This document shows positions 29,737 to 37,799 of a stretch of 64,000 nt of DNA, in pieces. The stretch is from Rhizobium sp. CB3090. Its GTDB lineage: Bacteria; Pseudomonadota; Alphaproteobacteria; Rhizobiales; Rhizobiaceae. The notes under the pieces were generated by a model. That model had not been told where the DNA came from. It did no database searches and saw only the letters and a program-made list of their open reading frames with translations. The position numbers and the translations under genes were made by a program. The stretch's first letter is position 1, and each line of letters opens with the position of its first letter. The stretch lies in the NCBI RefSeq assembly GCF_029714285.1, contig NZ_CP121662.1:3468001-3532000 (forward strand). The letters are read 5' to 3'.

Positions 29737-31248
29737 CTAGACGTCGCCTATTCCGGTTCTTGCACACCATTCGCGCAACGGGGCGAGCGTTTCGTGTTCG
29801 AAAGCGATGGCGAGATAGGCGAGCGTGCGCGGCATATGCTTCATATAACCGGGCTTGCTGTCGCGCTGCAACAGCCGCACCCAGAGGCCTGCAAGTTTGC
29901 AATTGCGCTGCGCCGACATGATCGCCCAGCTCTTCAGAAACTTGGCTTCATCGAAACCGCCCTGGGCATGCCGGAGCGCCAGATAATCCGCTATCAATTG
30001 ATCGTGCAGATCGCGTTCGATGGTGACGCGCGCGTCCTGGACGATGGAGGCGAGGTCATAGGCCGTCGGCCCGATCATCGCGTCCTGGAAATCGATGAGG
30101 CCGATTCGCTGGATGCCTTTTTCCTTGGCCCGCCAAATGATGTTCGGCGAATGGAAATCGCGCAGCAGCAGGTTCTTTTCCGTATCGTCCAGCTCATCGA
30201 TTAGGCCGTTCCAGATCGCTAGATAGTCCGCCCGTTCCTCGTCGCTCGCCGGGGCGCCGCGTTTCCAGGGCAGATGCCAGTCGATAAGCAACCGCGCTTC
30301 CATCGTCATGGCTGTGCGGTCGAAGTCCGGAATATGATGGACGTGATCCGACGTGACCGGAATATCCTGCGGGATATCACGGCTATGCAGATGCGCCAGA
30401 CAGGCGACGCTTGCCCGGTAGCGTTCGGCAATCGGCTTGCCTTCTGCGTCAAGCACGCCATCGGTGCCGAGATCCTCGATCAGAAGAATGCCCTGGTCGT
30501 AGTCGGCCGCGAATATCTCCGGCGCTGCAAAGCCGTTTTCGCGCAGCACATTGGCGATCGCCACGAAAGGATAGGCGTCCCAGGCGAGATGCGCGACCTT
30601 CGGATAGGGCTTTCCGTCGAGCACGGGCGGTCCTTCGGGCAGGCGCGGCCAATCCATCAGGATCACGCGTTTGCCGCCGCCATGCGGATGGATGGACTCA
30701 TAGGCGCGCAGCGAAGCATCGCCCGTCAGGAAACGGCGCTTGGCGCCGGCATAGTCATGAGCATCGAGGAAAGCGCGGATCGCCAGAACGCGCTGGATGC
30801 GGGCGAATTGCTTGGCGGGCGCCGTAATGGTCGCGCGACGGCCTTCGCCTTCGTGTTCGAGCCTCAGATCGATGCGCTCTTTCGGCAGTTCGCCTTCGGC
30901 CATCTCCGGCCATTCCACCAGGCAGATGCCGGTCAGCAGCGCCTCGTCGAAACCGAGTTCGTCGAGCTCGCTAGGGTCGCCCAAGCGATAAAGATCGAAA
31001 TGCGAAACCGGGATGCGCAGCTCGTAGAATTGCACGAGCGTGAAAGTCGGGCTTGGTACGTCCAGCTCGGCATCGTCAGCCACAGCGCGTAGGAGGGCAC
31101 GGGCCAGCGACGATTTGCCGGCACCGAGGTCGCCCGACAGCGCCAGGCAATCGCCGGCCTTGAGCGCCAGCGCCAGATCCTCGCCCAGGCGAGTGGTTGC
31201 CGCGTCGTCTGCCAGGAAAAGGGAAATGCTGTTGTTCGCTGCTGTCAT
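29737..31248 (-). CDS. TsaE tRNA t6A ATPase fused to AmgK-type sugar kinase
   Basis: A 503-residue protein with two clear parts. Residues 1-150 are TsaE: Walker A SGDLGAGKSSLAR (38-50), SPTFTLVQFYE (66-76) and HFDLYRL, required for the t6A modification of ANN-decoding tRNAs. Residues 160-503 are an aminoglycoside-phosphotransferase-fold kinase with LLLRDFHSPNIIW (360-372) and LIDFQDA (384-390), like the MurNAc/GlcNAc anomeric kinase AmgK. Its start overlaps divL by 4 bases, and the murU-like gene follows 76 bases after its stop. The fusion joins an essential tRNA enzyme to cell-wall recycling. Confidence 0.9.
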   Translation of the reverse strand: MTAANNSISLFLADDAATTRLGEDLALALKAGDCLALSGDLGAGKSSLARALLRAVADDAELDVPSPTFTLVQFYELRIPVSHFDLYRLGDPSELDELGFDEALLTGICLVEWPEMAEGELPKERIDLRLEHEGEGRRATITAPAKQFARIQRVLAIRAFLDAHDYAGAKRRFLTGDASLRAYESIHPHGGGKRVILMDWPRLPEGPPVLDGKPYPKVAHLAWDAYPFVAIANVLRENGFAAPEIFAADYDQGILLIEDLGTDGVLDAEGKPIAERYRASVACLAHLHSRDIPQDIPVTSDHVHHIPDFDRTAMTMEARLLIDWHLPWKRGAPASDEERADYLAIWNGLIDELDDTEKNLLLRDFHSPNIIWRAKEKGIQRIGLIDFQDAMIGPTAYDLASIVQDARVTIERDLHDQLIADYLALRHAQGGFDEAKFLKSWAIMSAQRNCKLAGLWVRLLQRDSKPGYMKHMPRTLAYLAIAFEHETLAPLREWCARTGIGDV

Positions 31249-33833
31249 TCTGCTGCGACGGAGTGCGGCAATTCGGCGGAGGGAATCCGGCAGGTGACCG
31301 TGGTTCCCTTGCCCGGTTGGCTTTCGATCGAGACCTGGCCGTCATGCAGGCTGACGAAGCTTTCGACGATGGAGAGACCGAGGCCGGCCCCGCTACGCTT
31401 GCCGCCCTTGCCGCTGGAGGCAAAGCGGTTGAACACCGTGCGCATGATCTCTTCGGGGATGCCCGGACCCTTATCGGCGACCGAGAAGACGAAATCCGTG
31501 CCTTCGCGCGCGCATCTGAGCTCGATCGTCGAGCCTTCGGGCGCGAAATTGGCGGCATTGGTCAGAAGCTTGAGCAATATCTGCTTCAGCCGCTGCTGAT
31601 CCGCTACGACGGAGCCGAGATGTGCGGGCACGGTGATTTCCAGCGTCACGCCGCTTTCCTGCAGCCGATCGGCGATCTGCATCGACACTTCATCGAGTAG
31701 GTCGTCCAGTCCGATCTCGGAATAATTCAACCGCATGATGCCGGCATCGACGGTCGCAAGATCGAGGATGTCGTTGACCAGCGTCAGCAGTACCGAGGAA
31801 GAGGTGGAGATATGATCGATATACTCCGCCTGACGGTCGTTGAGCGGCCCAATGCCCGGCGTCTTCAAAAGATCGGTAAAGCCGATGATGTTGGTCAGCG
31901 GCGAGCGCAGCTCGTAGGAGACATGCTGGACAAAATCGTTCTTCAGCTCGTCGGCCTTCAGCAGAGCCTCGTTCTTTTCGGTAAGCGCCCGTTCGGCCCG
32001 CACGCTGTCGGTCTTGTTGACGAAGGTCAGCATGGTCTGCGCGTTCGGCAGCGGAATGACCGCATAGTCGAGCACGAGGTTGGAATAGAGCTCCAGCGTG
32101 CCTTGCGACGACGGGCGTTCGTCGTCGAAGCTGGTGATCTGCTCCGCAAACCGCTTCCAGCCATCTGGCCGGTCGTAGGAAGGCGCGCAAGCCTCGGCGA
32201 GCGCCTGGATATGCGTGCCCGGCTTGGCTTGGGCCTCGGTGATGTTCCACAAGATGCGGAATGCCGGATTGGAGAGGCGGATGCGGCCATCCGGCCCAAA
32301 GACGGCAACGCCTTCGGAGAGATGGTCGATGGTCTCGCCCTGCACCTTGACCAGCGTGTTGTAGCGTGTTTCGAGATCGACTTGCTCGGTGAGGTTCTCG
32401 AATACCCAGGTGGCGCCGCCCTGGGGATGGGCGGTGGCAAAAACCCTTAAGGTCTGTCCGTTCGGCAGGTGCCAAAGATCCGTCTGCGTATCGAGCGCGC
32501 GATAGACCGAAAGGACGCCGTCTTTCCAGGTCTTCCAGTTCAGTTGCTCCGGCAGCTTCTTGGCGCCGCGCAGCCGATCCAACAGCTCGCTATTATCAGG
32601 CTTCTTCTCGAGGAAAGCGATGTCGAGCTCCCAGAGCTGGACGAAGGCCTGATTGTAGAATTGCAGCCGCCGGTCGCCATCGAAAATCGCGACCGGTGTC
32701 GCCAGATGATCGAGCGTCTCGGCATGGCTCTTCAACGTGCGGGCCAGCTCGGCCCGGACCGCTTCCGCTTCGGAAACGTCGATAGCGATGCCGGCCGAAC
32801 CGTCTGAGGATTTGACGTCGATGACATCGAAGAACGTGCGATTGCCGTGTACGACGGTGGAAATCTTGTCGTGGAAGGGCGATTCCGGCGTGGTGGAGGC
32901 GCGGATGCGCTCGCGCGCGACGGTGGTCAGGAATTCGCGGCCTTCGCGGATGGCCTCATCCGGCGATACGGCCTCGACTGCCTCGCCATAGGCTTGGTTG
33001 ACCCAGGTCAGCTTGCCCTCGGTATCGCGCCGCCAGACCGGCAGGTCGATAGCATCGAGCAGATTCTGGAAAGCGGAGATCGAGGTCATCAGCCGGTCGC
33101 GCTCGATCTTCAGCTCGGCCAGTTCGGCGCGCAGATTGTTGAGTGCGATGAAGCGGACGAAGGCGCGGCCGCCGGAGATGCGGCCTTGCGCCTCCAAGAT
33201 CTCGTCGCGGTTCGTCTCGACGACCATATCGAAGCTTTGGCCATTGCTGCGCAGCTTGTCGATCGCCTTGTCCAGCTCGCCGGCCGACCAGGATTTCAGC
33301 CAGCGGCCGAAAGCGAGGAATTCGTTGTCCTGCGGCGCACCGGTCTCGACGGGAAGCTGACCAAGCAGCTCCGGCCGTGCATTTTGGCCATCCCAGATGA
33401 CGATCCGGCGGTTCTTGTCGGCGATCAGTGCCTGATACTGCGAAATGCGCTGGTTGGCGTCCGACAGCGCTGTGCGGATTTCGCGGCTCTCGCTTTCCAT
33501 GTTGCCGCGCTGACGGATCATCCATACGGTCGACAGAAGCGCCGCTGAAATCACGCCGAAGATGACGGAAAAGATGACCATTTCGGAGGAGGTAAAGAGA
33601 CGGACCGCAGCCGGCGTGCCAGCGCTCGTCTGCGCCAGCACGGGACCCGCCAGGCCGCTGACGATGCCACCGAAAACGCTGAAACGCAGCAGGCGGGCCA
33701 ATGAGGCCAACCGGCCTGCATCCGTCCGCCGCTTTGCCCGCGGTAAAAGCATATATGCGCCGCCCTGCCGCCGCCGTGCGATCGCCGCTAGGGGTATCGC
33801 CGGCTGAGGCAGGTTGTCTTTCCCTTCAGACAT
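31245..33833 (-). CDS. divL: DivL-type PAS sensor kinase with Tyr in place of the phospho-His
   Basis: An 862-residue membrane kinase with two hydrophobic segments near the N-terminus (around residues 50-70 and 88-108), several PAS-like segments between about 250 and 620, and a kinase core. The H-box reads QHVSYELRSPL, so the usual His is Tyr640. The N-box LLTNAANFAP, DKGPGIPEE and GAGLGLSIV are intact. This is the hallmark of DivL, which in Caulobacter controls the CckA-CtrA phosphorelay as a pseudo-kinase. The start is at 33833, with RIME-like repeats just upstream. The 3' end overlaps the tsaE-amgK start. Confidence 0.9.
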   Translation of the reverse strand: MSEGKDNLPQPAIPLAAIARRRQGGAYMLLPRAKRRTDAGRLASLARLLRFSVFGGIVSGLAGPVLAQTSAGTPAAVRLFTSSEMVIFSVIFGVISAALLSTVWMIRQRGNMESESREIRTALSDANQRISQYQALIADKNRRIVIWDGQNARPELLGQLPVETGAPQDNEFLAFGRWLKSWSAGELDKAIDKLRSNGQSFDMVVETNRDEILEAQGRISGGRAFVRFIALNNLRAELAELKIERDRLMTSISAFQNLLDAIDLPVWRRDTEGKLTWVNQAYGEAVEAVSPDEAIREGREFLTTVARERIRASTTPESPFHDKISTVVHGNRTFFDVIDVKSSDGSAGIAIDVSEAEAVRAELARTLKSHAETLDHLATPVAIFDGDRRLQFYNQAFVQLWELDIAFLEKKPDNSELLDRLRGAKKLPEQLNWKTWKDGVLSVYRALDTQTDLWHLPNGQTLRVFATAHPQGGATWVFENLTEQVDLETRYNTLVKVQGETIDHLSEGVAVFGPDGRIRLSNPAFRILWNITEAQAKPGTHIQALAEACAPSYDRPDGWKRFAEQITSFDDERPSSQGTLELYSNLVLDYAVIPLPNAQTMLTFVNKTDSVRAERALTEKNEALLKADELKNDFVQHVSYELRSPLTNIIGFTDLLKTPGIGPLNDRQAEYIDHISTSSSVLLTLVNDILDLATVDAGIMRLNYSEIGLDDLLDEVSMQIADRLQESGVTLEITVPAHLGSVVADQQRLKQILLKLLTNAANFAPEGSTIELRCAREGTDFVFSVADKGPGIPEEIMRTVFNRFASSGKGGKRSGAGLGLSIVESFVSLHDGQVSIESQPGKGTTVTCRIPSAELPHSVAAE

Positions 33834-33855
33834 AAGCGGTCTGTCTCCGTCCTTC

Positions 33856-33968
33856 AGAGCATGATGCCGAAAAGTGTAAGCGGTTTTTGGACGACATCAT
33901 GCTCTACTTATTTGATTGTAGAGCGGATTCAGATTTTAGGTCGTGTCGACCTAAAATCATCCGACTCT
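33856..33968. repeat. RIME-like intergenic repeat upstream of divL
   Basis: The first part is bounded by the perfect inverted repeat agagcatgat (33856-33865) and atcatgctct (33896-33905). The second part is a hairpin with 11-bp perfect arms gattttaggtc (33932-33942) and gacctaaaatc (33948-33958). The gatgccgaaaagtgtaagcg core recurs at 39677-39725. This form is common between rhizobial genes. Confidence 0.8.
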
Positions 33969-34094
33969 ATTGTGCCGCATCTCGACAAGACATCCCATTT
34001 TCATGGCTCCGGGCATGCCCGGTTCGTCACGAATCAAGTCTTAAAACAATACTGCCTAAGGGAATCGCCGGGAAGGGAGCCGGCCAAAAAATAA

Positions 34095-34118
34095 GCCCCG
34101 GCATTTGTCAATGCCGGG
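34095..34118 (-). terminator. Terminator after ahcY
   Basis: A 10-bp stem ccccggcatt / aatgccgggg with a tgtc loop lies 33 bases beyond the ahcY stop on the minus strand. It is followed there by TTATTTTTTGG. Confidence 0.9.
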
Positions 34119-34150
34119 GCCACAAGATATTGTGGATATCGATCGTAAGA

Positions 34151-35551
34151 TCAGTATCTGTAGTGGTCGGACTTGAACGGACCCTGCGGAGTGACGCCGA
34201 TATACGAAGCCTGCTCTTCGGAAAGCTCCGTCAGCTTCACGCCGAGCTTGGCAAGGTGCAGGCGCGCAACCTTCTCGTCGAGGTGCTTCGGCAGCACGTA
34301 GACCTGGTTCTGGTACTGGCCGGGCTTGGTGAAGAGCTCGATCTGCGCCAGCGTCTGGTTGGTGAAGGAAGCCGACATGACGAAGGACGGATGGCCGGTG
34401 GCGTTGCCGAGGTTCAGCAGGCGGCCTTCCGACAGCAGGATGATGCGGTTGCCCTTGGCGAACTCGATCATGTCGACCTGCGGCTTGATGTTCGTCCACT
34501 TGAGGTTACGCAGAGCGGCAACCTGGATTTCGTTGTCGAAGTGACCGATGTTGCCGACGATCGCCATGTCCTTCATCGCGCGCATATGGTCGATGCGGAT
34601 GACGTCCTTGTTGCCGGTGGTGGTGATGAAGATGTCGGCGCTCGAAACGACGTCTTCGAGCTGAACGACTTCATAGCCGTCCATGGCGGCCTGCAGGGCG
34701 CAGATCGGATCGACTTCCGTGACCTTGACGCGTGCGCCGGCGCCGGAAAGCGAAGCAGCCGAACCCTTGCCCACGTCGCCGTAGCCGCAGACGACGGCGA
34801 CCTTGCCGGCCATCATTACGTCGGTTGCGCGGCGGATGCCGTCGACCAGCGATTCCTTGCAGCCGTACTTGTTGTCGAACTTCGACTTGGTGACGCTGTC
34901 GTTGACGTTGATCGCCGGGAAGGGCAGCAGGCCCTTCTGGCTGAGCTGATAGAGGCGGTTGACGCCGGTGGTGGTCTCTTCGGTCACGCCCTTGATGGCG
35001 TCGCGCTGCTTTGTGAACCAGCCAGGCGTTGCCTGCAGGCGCTTCTTGATCTGCGCGAAGAGGATTTCCTCTTCTTCGGAATGCGGGTTGGAGAGCACGT
35101 CCTCACCGGCTTCGGCGCGAGCGCCGAGCAGGATGTACATCGTGGCGTCGCCGCCATCGTCGAGAATCATGTTGGAGAGGCCGCCGTCGGTCCACTGGAA
35201 GATCTTGTCGGTGTAGGTCCAGTAGTCTTCGAGGCTTTCGCCCTTGACGGCGAAGACCGGAACGCCGGAGGCGGCGATTGCGGCAGCGGCATGGTCCTGG
35301 GTCGAGAAGATGTTGCAGGATGCCCAACGGACTTCTGCGCCGAGTGCCACCAGCGTCTCGATGAGGACGGCGGTCTGGATCGTCATGTGCAGCGAGCCGG
35401 TGATGCGCGCGCCTTTCAGCGGCTGTGCTTCGCCGAACTCGGCGCGGCAGGCCATCAGGCCCGGCATTTCGGTTTCGGCGATCGTGATTTCCTTGCGGCC
35501 GAAGTCGGCAAGGCCGATATCCGCGACGATGTAGTCCTTTTCAGTGCTCAT
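34151..35551 (-). CDS. ahcY: Adenosylhomocysteinase (S-adenosyl-L-homocysteine hydrolase)
   Basis: A 466-residue NAD-bound enzyme that splits S-adenosylhomocysteine to adenosine and homocysteine and so keeps the methylation cycle running. [19 protein letters not shown] and [14 protein letters not shown] mark the substrate domain, and [16 protein letters not shown] the NAD-binding loop. The C-terminal SDHYRY is the family end. The frame is open to 35611, but a GGAG site precedes the ATG at 35551 and the family starts there. It is transcribed alone, with a perfect inverted repeat about 130 bases upstream that may be an operator. Confidence 0.97.
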   Translation of the reverse strand: MSTEKDYIVADIGLADFGRKEITIAETEMPGLMACRAEFGEAQPLKGARITGSLHMTIQTAVLIETLVALGAEVRWASCNIFSTQDHAAAAIAASGVPVFAVKGESLEDYWTYTDKIFQWTDGGLSNMILDDGGDATMYILLGARAEAGEDVLSNPHSEEEEILFAQIKKRLQATPGWFTKQRDAIKGVTEETTTGVNRLYQLSQKGLLPFPAINVNDSVTKSKFDNKYGCKESLVDGIRRATDVMMAGKVAVVCGYGDVGKGSAASLSGAGARVKVTEVDPICALQAAMDGYEVVQLEDVVSSADIFITTTGNKDVIRIDHMRAMKDMAIVGNIGHFDNEIQVAALRNLKWTNIKPQVDMIEFAKGNRIILLSEGRLLNLGNATGHPSFVMSASFTNQTLAQIELFTKPGQYQNQVYVLPKHLDEKVARLHLAKLGVKLTELSEEQASYIGVTPQGPFKSDHYRY

Positions 35552-35677
35552 GAAGGTCTCCAGCCTGAACGATGCGAACGGACCACAGGCGAACGCCTCG
35601 GCCGAATGCAACTAGAATTGCACGCTGACAGCGTGTGGGATGATGCCCTGTAGCAGGCTTCAGGCTCGAAATCAATG

Positions 35678-35711
35678 TTGATATAAAGAAGTCTTTATAT
35701 CTTTATATCAA
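35678..35711. promoter_or_regulatory. Candidate operator between ahcY and the GST gene
   Basis: Perfect 11-bp arms ttgatataaag (35678-35688) and ctttatatcaa (35701-35711) flank an inner ctttatatc (35693-35701). This gives three copies of one half-site in 34 bases. The spacing pattern and AT-rich half-site suit a dimeric regulator, possibly a SahR/ArsR-type sensor of S-adenosylhomocysteine, but that name is inference. Confidence 0.5.
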
Positions 35712-35841
35712 TCGATTTTAGAGCCGCCTCTCGATGAGAGAACGCCGACGCTCCGCCAATCTATCCGATTGGAGCGCAAGATTCGGATTGCGCGGTTCAC
35801 GGTGGCTGGCAAACTCGGCTTTTCACAGCGAGGGAAGCGCC

Positions 35842-36471
35842 ATGCTCACACTTCATGACTATTTGCCATCGCAGAACGGCTGGAAAGCGAGGGTTCTGCT
35901 TGGCCTGCTCGAAATCCCCTATACCAGCCGTCTCGTCTCGATTTTCGAAGGTGAAAGCCGCGCCGACGCTTTCCTGGATCTCAATCCGGTGGGCGCCATC
36001 CCCGTCCTCGAGCTGGACGACGGACGTGCCATTGCGGAATCGAACGCGATCCTCACCTATCTCGCCGAAGGTACGCCCTTTCTGCCGGCAGACCGCTATC
36101 AGCGTGCCAAGGTCATGCAATGGCTGTTCTTCGAGCAATACCATATCGAGCCGGTCATCGGTTCGCTGCGCTTCTGGACGCTGACCGGGCGGATCGAACG
36201 CAATCAGAATTTGGTCTCGGGAAAGCGCGAAGCTGCAGTCCGCGCCCTCACGGCAATGGAACGCAGCCTAACCGGTCTTTCGTTTCTTGTCGGAAATGGT
36301 TTGTCGATCGCCGATATAGCCGTCTACGCCTATAGCCACCGAGCCGCTGATTGCGGCTTTCCTCTGGCCGACTATCCGGCGGTCGCCGCCTGGTCCGACC
36401 GTGTCCGAGATGCCATTGGGCCCGGCTATCCCGTGCACCCCTATAGCATCGATCCGCATTCCGGCGCTTGA
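35842..36471 (+). CDS. Glutathione S-transferase family protein
   Basis: A 209-residue protein of normal GST length. The N-terminal thioredoxin-fold domain starts at MLTLHDYLPSQNGWKARVLL, with the ELDDGRAIAESNAILTYLAE glutathione-binding segment (Glu-Ser pair) near residue 65. The helical C-terminal domain has FLVGNGLSIADIAVYAY. The open frame begins at 35734, but GAGGGA precedes the ATG at 35842 and the added residues have no GST likeness. Substrate unknown. It is divergent from ahcY and convergent with the HPr gene. Confidence 0.9.
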   Translation: MLTLHDYLPSQNGWKARVLLGLLEIPYTSRLVSIFEGESRADAFLDLNPVGAIPVLELDDGRAIAESNAILTYLAEGTPFLPADRYQRAKVMQWLFFEQYHIEPVIGSLRFWTLTGRIERNQNLVSGKREAAVRALTAMERSLTGLSFLVGNGLSIADIAVYAYSHRAADCGFPLADYPAVAAWSDRVRDAIGPGYPVHPYSIDPHSGA

Positions 36472-36497
36472 AGCACGATGGGCGCAGGGGATGAGGC

Positions 36498-36773
36498 TTA
36501 CATTTCCTCGCCGAACTTGTCGGCGACCAGGCGATCCAGCGCATCGAGTGCCTCGGCGGCCTGGGTACCGCTCGCGGTGACGAGCACGCTGCAGCCGGGG
36601 CTTGCGGCAAGCATCATCAGGCCCATGATCGAGTTGCCGCCGACGGTGGTTCCGTCCCTCGAGACGGTGATGGTGGCGTCGTAGGCTTCGACGGTCTGTA
36701 CGAATTTGGCGGAAGCGCGGGCATGCAAGCCGCGTTTGTTGATGATCAGAAGTTCCCGGGAAAGTTCCGTCAT
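36498..36773 (-). CDS. HPr phosphocarrier protein of the nitrogen-type PTS
   Basis: A 91-residue HPr. The phospho-acceptor is His17 in IINKRGLHARASAKF and the HprK target is Ser48 in GGNSIMGLMMLAA. In alphaproteobacteria it carries phosphate from EINtr to EIIA proteins as a regulatory relay rather than for sugar uptake. The frame is open to 36824, but the added residues overlap the EIIA end and lack homology, so the ATG at 36773 is chosen, 19 bases after the EIIA stop. It is the last gene of chvI-chvG-hprK-EIIA-HPr. Confidence 0.95.
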   Translation of the reverse strand: MTELSRELLIINKRGLHARASAKFVQTVEAYDATITVSRDGTTVGGNSIMGLMMLAASPGCSVLVTASGTQAAEALDALDRLVADKFGEEM

Positions 36774-36792
36774 AGGCGGGATGCTTGTCTCG

Positions 36793-37194
36793 TCATTTGC
36801 CGCTGAGTACACGGCTGGCCACATTTATATATTTGCGTCCGGCCTCGGAAGCTTCAACCAGAGCCTTCTCCATGTTGTTGTCGCCCCGTACGCCCGCAAG
36901 CTTAATTAGCATCGGCAGATTGACACCGGCAATAACTTCCGTATGGCCGCTATTCATGACCGAGATCGCGAGATTGGAAGGAGTGCCGCCGAACATATCG
37001 GTAAGAATGATGACCCCATGCCCGTCGTCGGCGCCGGAAACGGCCTGCAGGATGTCCTGCCGACGCTTGTCCATGTCGTCTTCGGGACCAATGCATACCG
37101 TCTCTATGAACTTCTGCGGACCAACGACATGCTCGACGGCATGCCGAAACTCTTCAGCCAGCTTGCCATGAGTGACAAGCACAAGTCCGATCAT
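36793..37194 (-). CDS. PTS EIIA component, mannose (fructose-specific IIA) family
   Basis: A 133-residue EIIA of the ManX type. The phosphorylated His is His9 in MIGLVLVTHGKLAEE. LTDMFGGTPSNLAISVM near residue 68 is the family signature. There is no EIIB or EIIC in the neighbourhood, so it is probably a regulatory acceptor in the PTSNtr branch. The start at 37194 has a GGGAG site at a good distance; the upstream open part to 37260 shows no homology. A gap of 152 bases separates it from hprK. Confidence 0.93.
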   Translation of the reverse strand: MIGLVLVTHGKLAEEFRHAVEHVVGPQKFIETVCIGPEDDMDKRRQDILQAVSGADDGHGVIILTDMFGGTPSNLAISVMNSGHTEVIAGVNLPMLIKLAGVRGDNNMEKALVEASEAGRKYINVASRVLSGK

Positions 37195-37346
37195 GATATT
37201 ACTGCTCCCATCGCACACGCAAACAGGTGGCCCATATCGCAATGCAGCAATGTCGTCCACCGGTGGGGGGACATCTTGGCGATGAAAAGCCGAAGTGCAA
37301 GCTTAAAATATGATATTTGGGCGCCTGCGGCGACCTAAATGGCCGA

Positions 37347-37799
37347 TTAACCCAAACTGATGATGGTTTTTGCCATAATCACCGCGAGCGGATTTGCCGA
37401 TGTTGCGGACAGGCGGATCAGCGGCAGGCGAATGGATTGAGCGATATCCGTCGTTTCGTTTTCCGGAGGGAGCCGCTCCGCCGTCGCTGGATCGACCGGG
37501 CGGATGGCGTAGTGCATTTCGGCCTCGGAAACATGGGGAAGTCGAACGATGCCGGTGTAGCGGATCTCCATCAGGCCGGCGATAGAAGGCGGGCATTCGG
37601 CGATGATGGCACCATCACGTTGCATGATGAAAACCTGATCGTCAGCGACCAATGCTGCGGAAAGGCCAAGCGGCTTGGCGGCGGCCAGGCAGGCAAAAGC
37701 AAGCGAGGACTTGCCGCTGCCCGATGGCCCCAAAAACAACAGGCCGGTCCTGCCGACGACGATCGCTGTCCCGTGGACATTGGTCGCTTTGCCGCTCAT
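37347..37799 (-). CDS. hprK: HPr kinase/phosphorylase, short alphaproteobacterial form
   Basis: A 150-residue protein with the Walker A loop LFLGPSGSGKSSLAFA at about residues 20-36 and the ALVADDQVFI motif. Firmicute HprK has about 310 residues; this form contains only the catalytic domain, which is usual in rhizobia and not a truncation. It phosphorylates HPr on Ser48. It overlaps chvG by 4 bases, so translation of the sensor kinase and the HPr kinase is coupled. Confidence 0.93.
   Translation of the reverse strand: MSGKATNVHGTAIVVGRTGLLFLGPSGSGKSSLAFACLAAAKPLGLSAALVADDQVFIMQRDGAIIAECPPSIAGLMEIRYTGIVRLPHVSEAEMHYAIRPVDPATAERLPPENETTDIAQSIRLPLIRLSATSANPLAVIMAKTIISLG

Larger units (their letters stand above)
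33834..34150. other. Intergenic region between divL and ahcY
   Basis: A 317-base gap with no gene. It holds a RIME-like repeat (33856-33968), about 110 bases of plain sequence, and the ahcY terminator (34095-34118). The divL promoter must lie here, but I could not pick a convincing -35/-10 pair or CtrA site. Confidence 0.7.

Noticed and set aside
35552..35841. A SAH or SAM riboswitch in the ahcY leader.
   Set aside because: I could not find the conserved pseudoknot core of either class; the inverted repeat at 35678-35711 is better read as a protein binding site.
37347..37799. hprK as a truncated pseudogene because it is half the Firmicute length.
   Set aside because: Alphaproteobacterial HprK normally consists of the kinase domain only; Walker A is intact.
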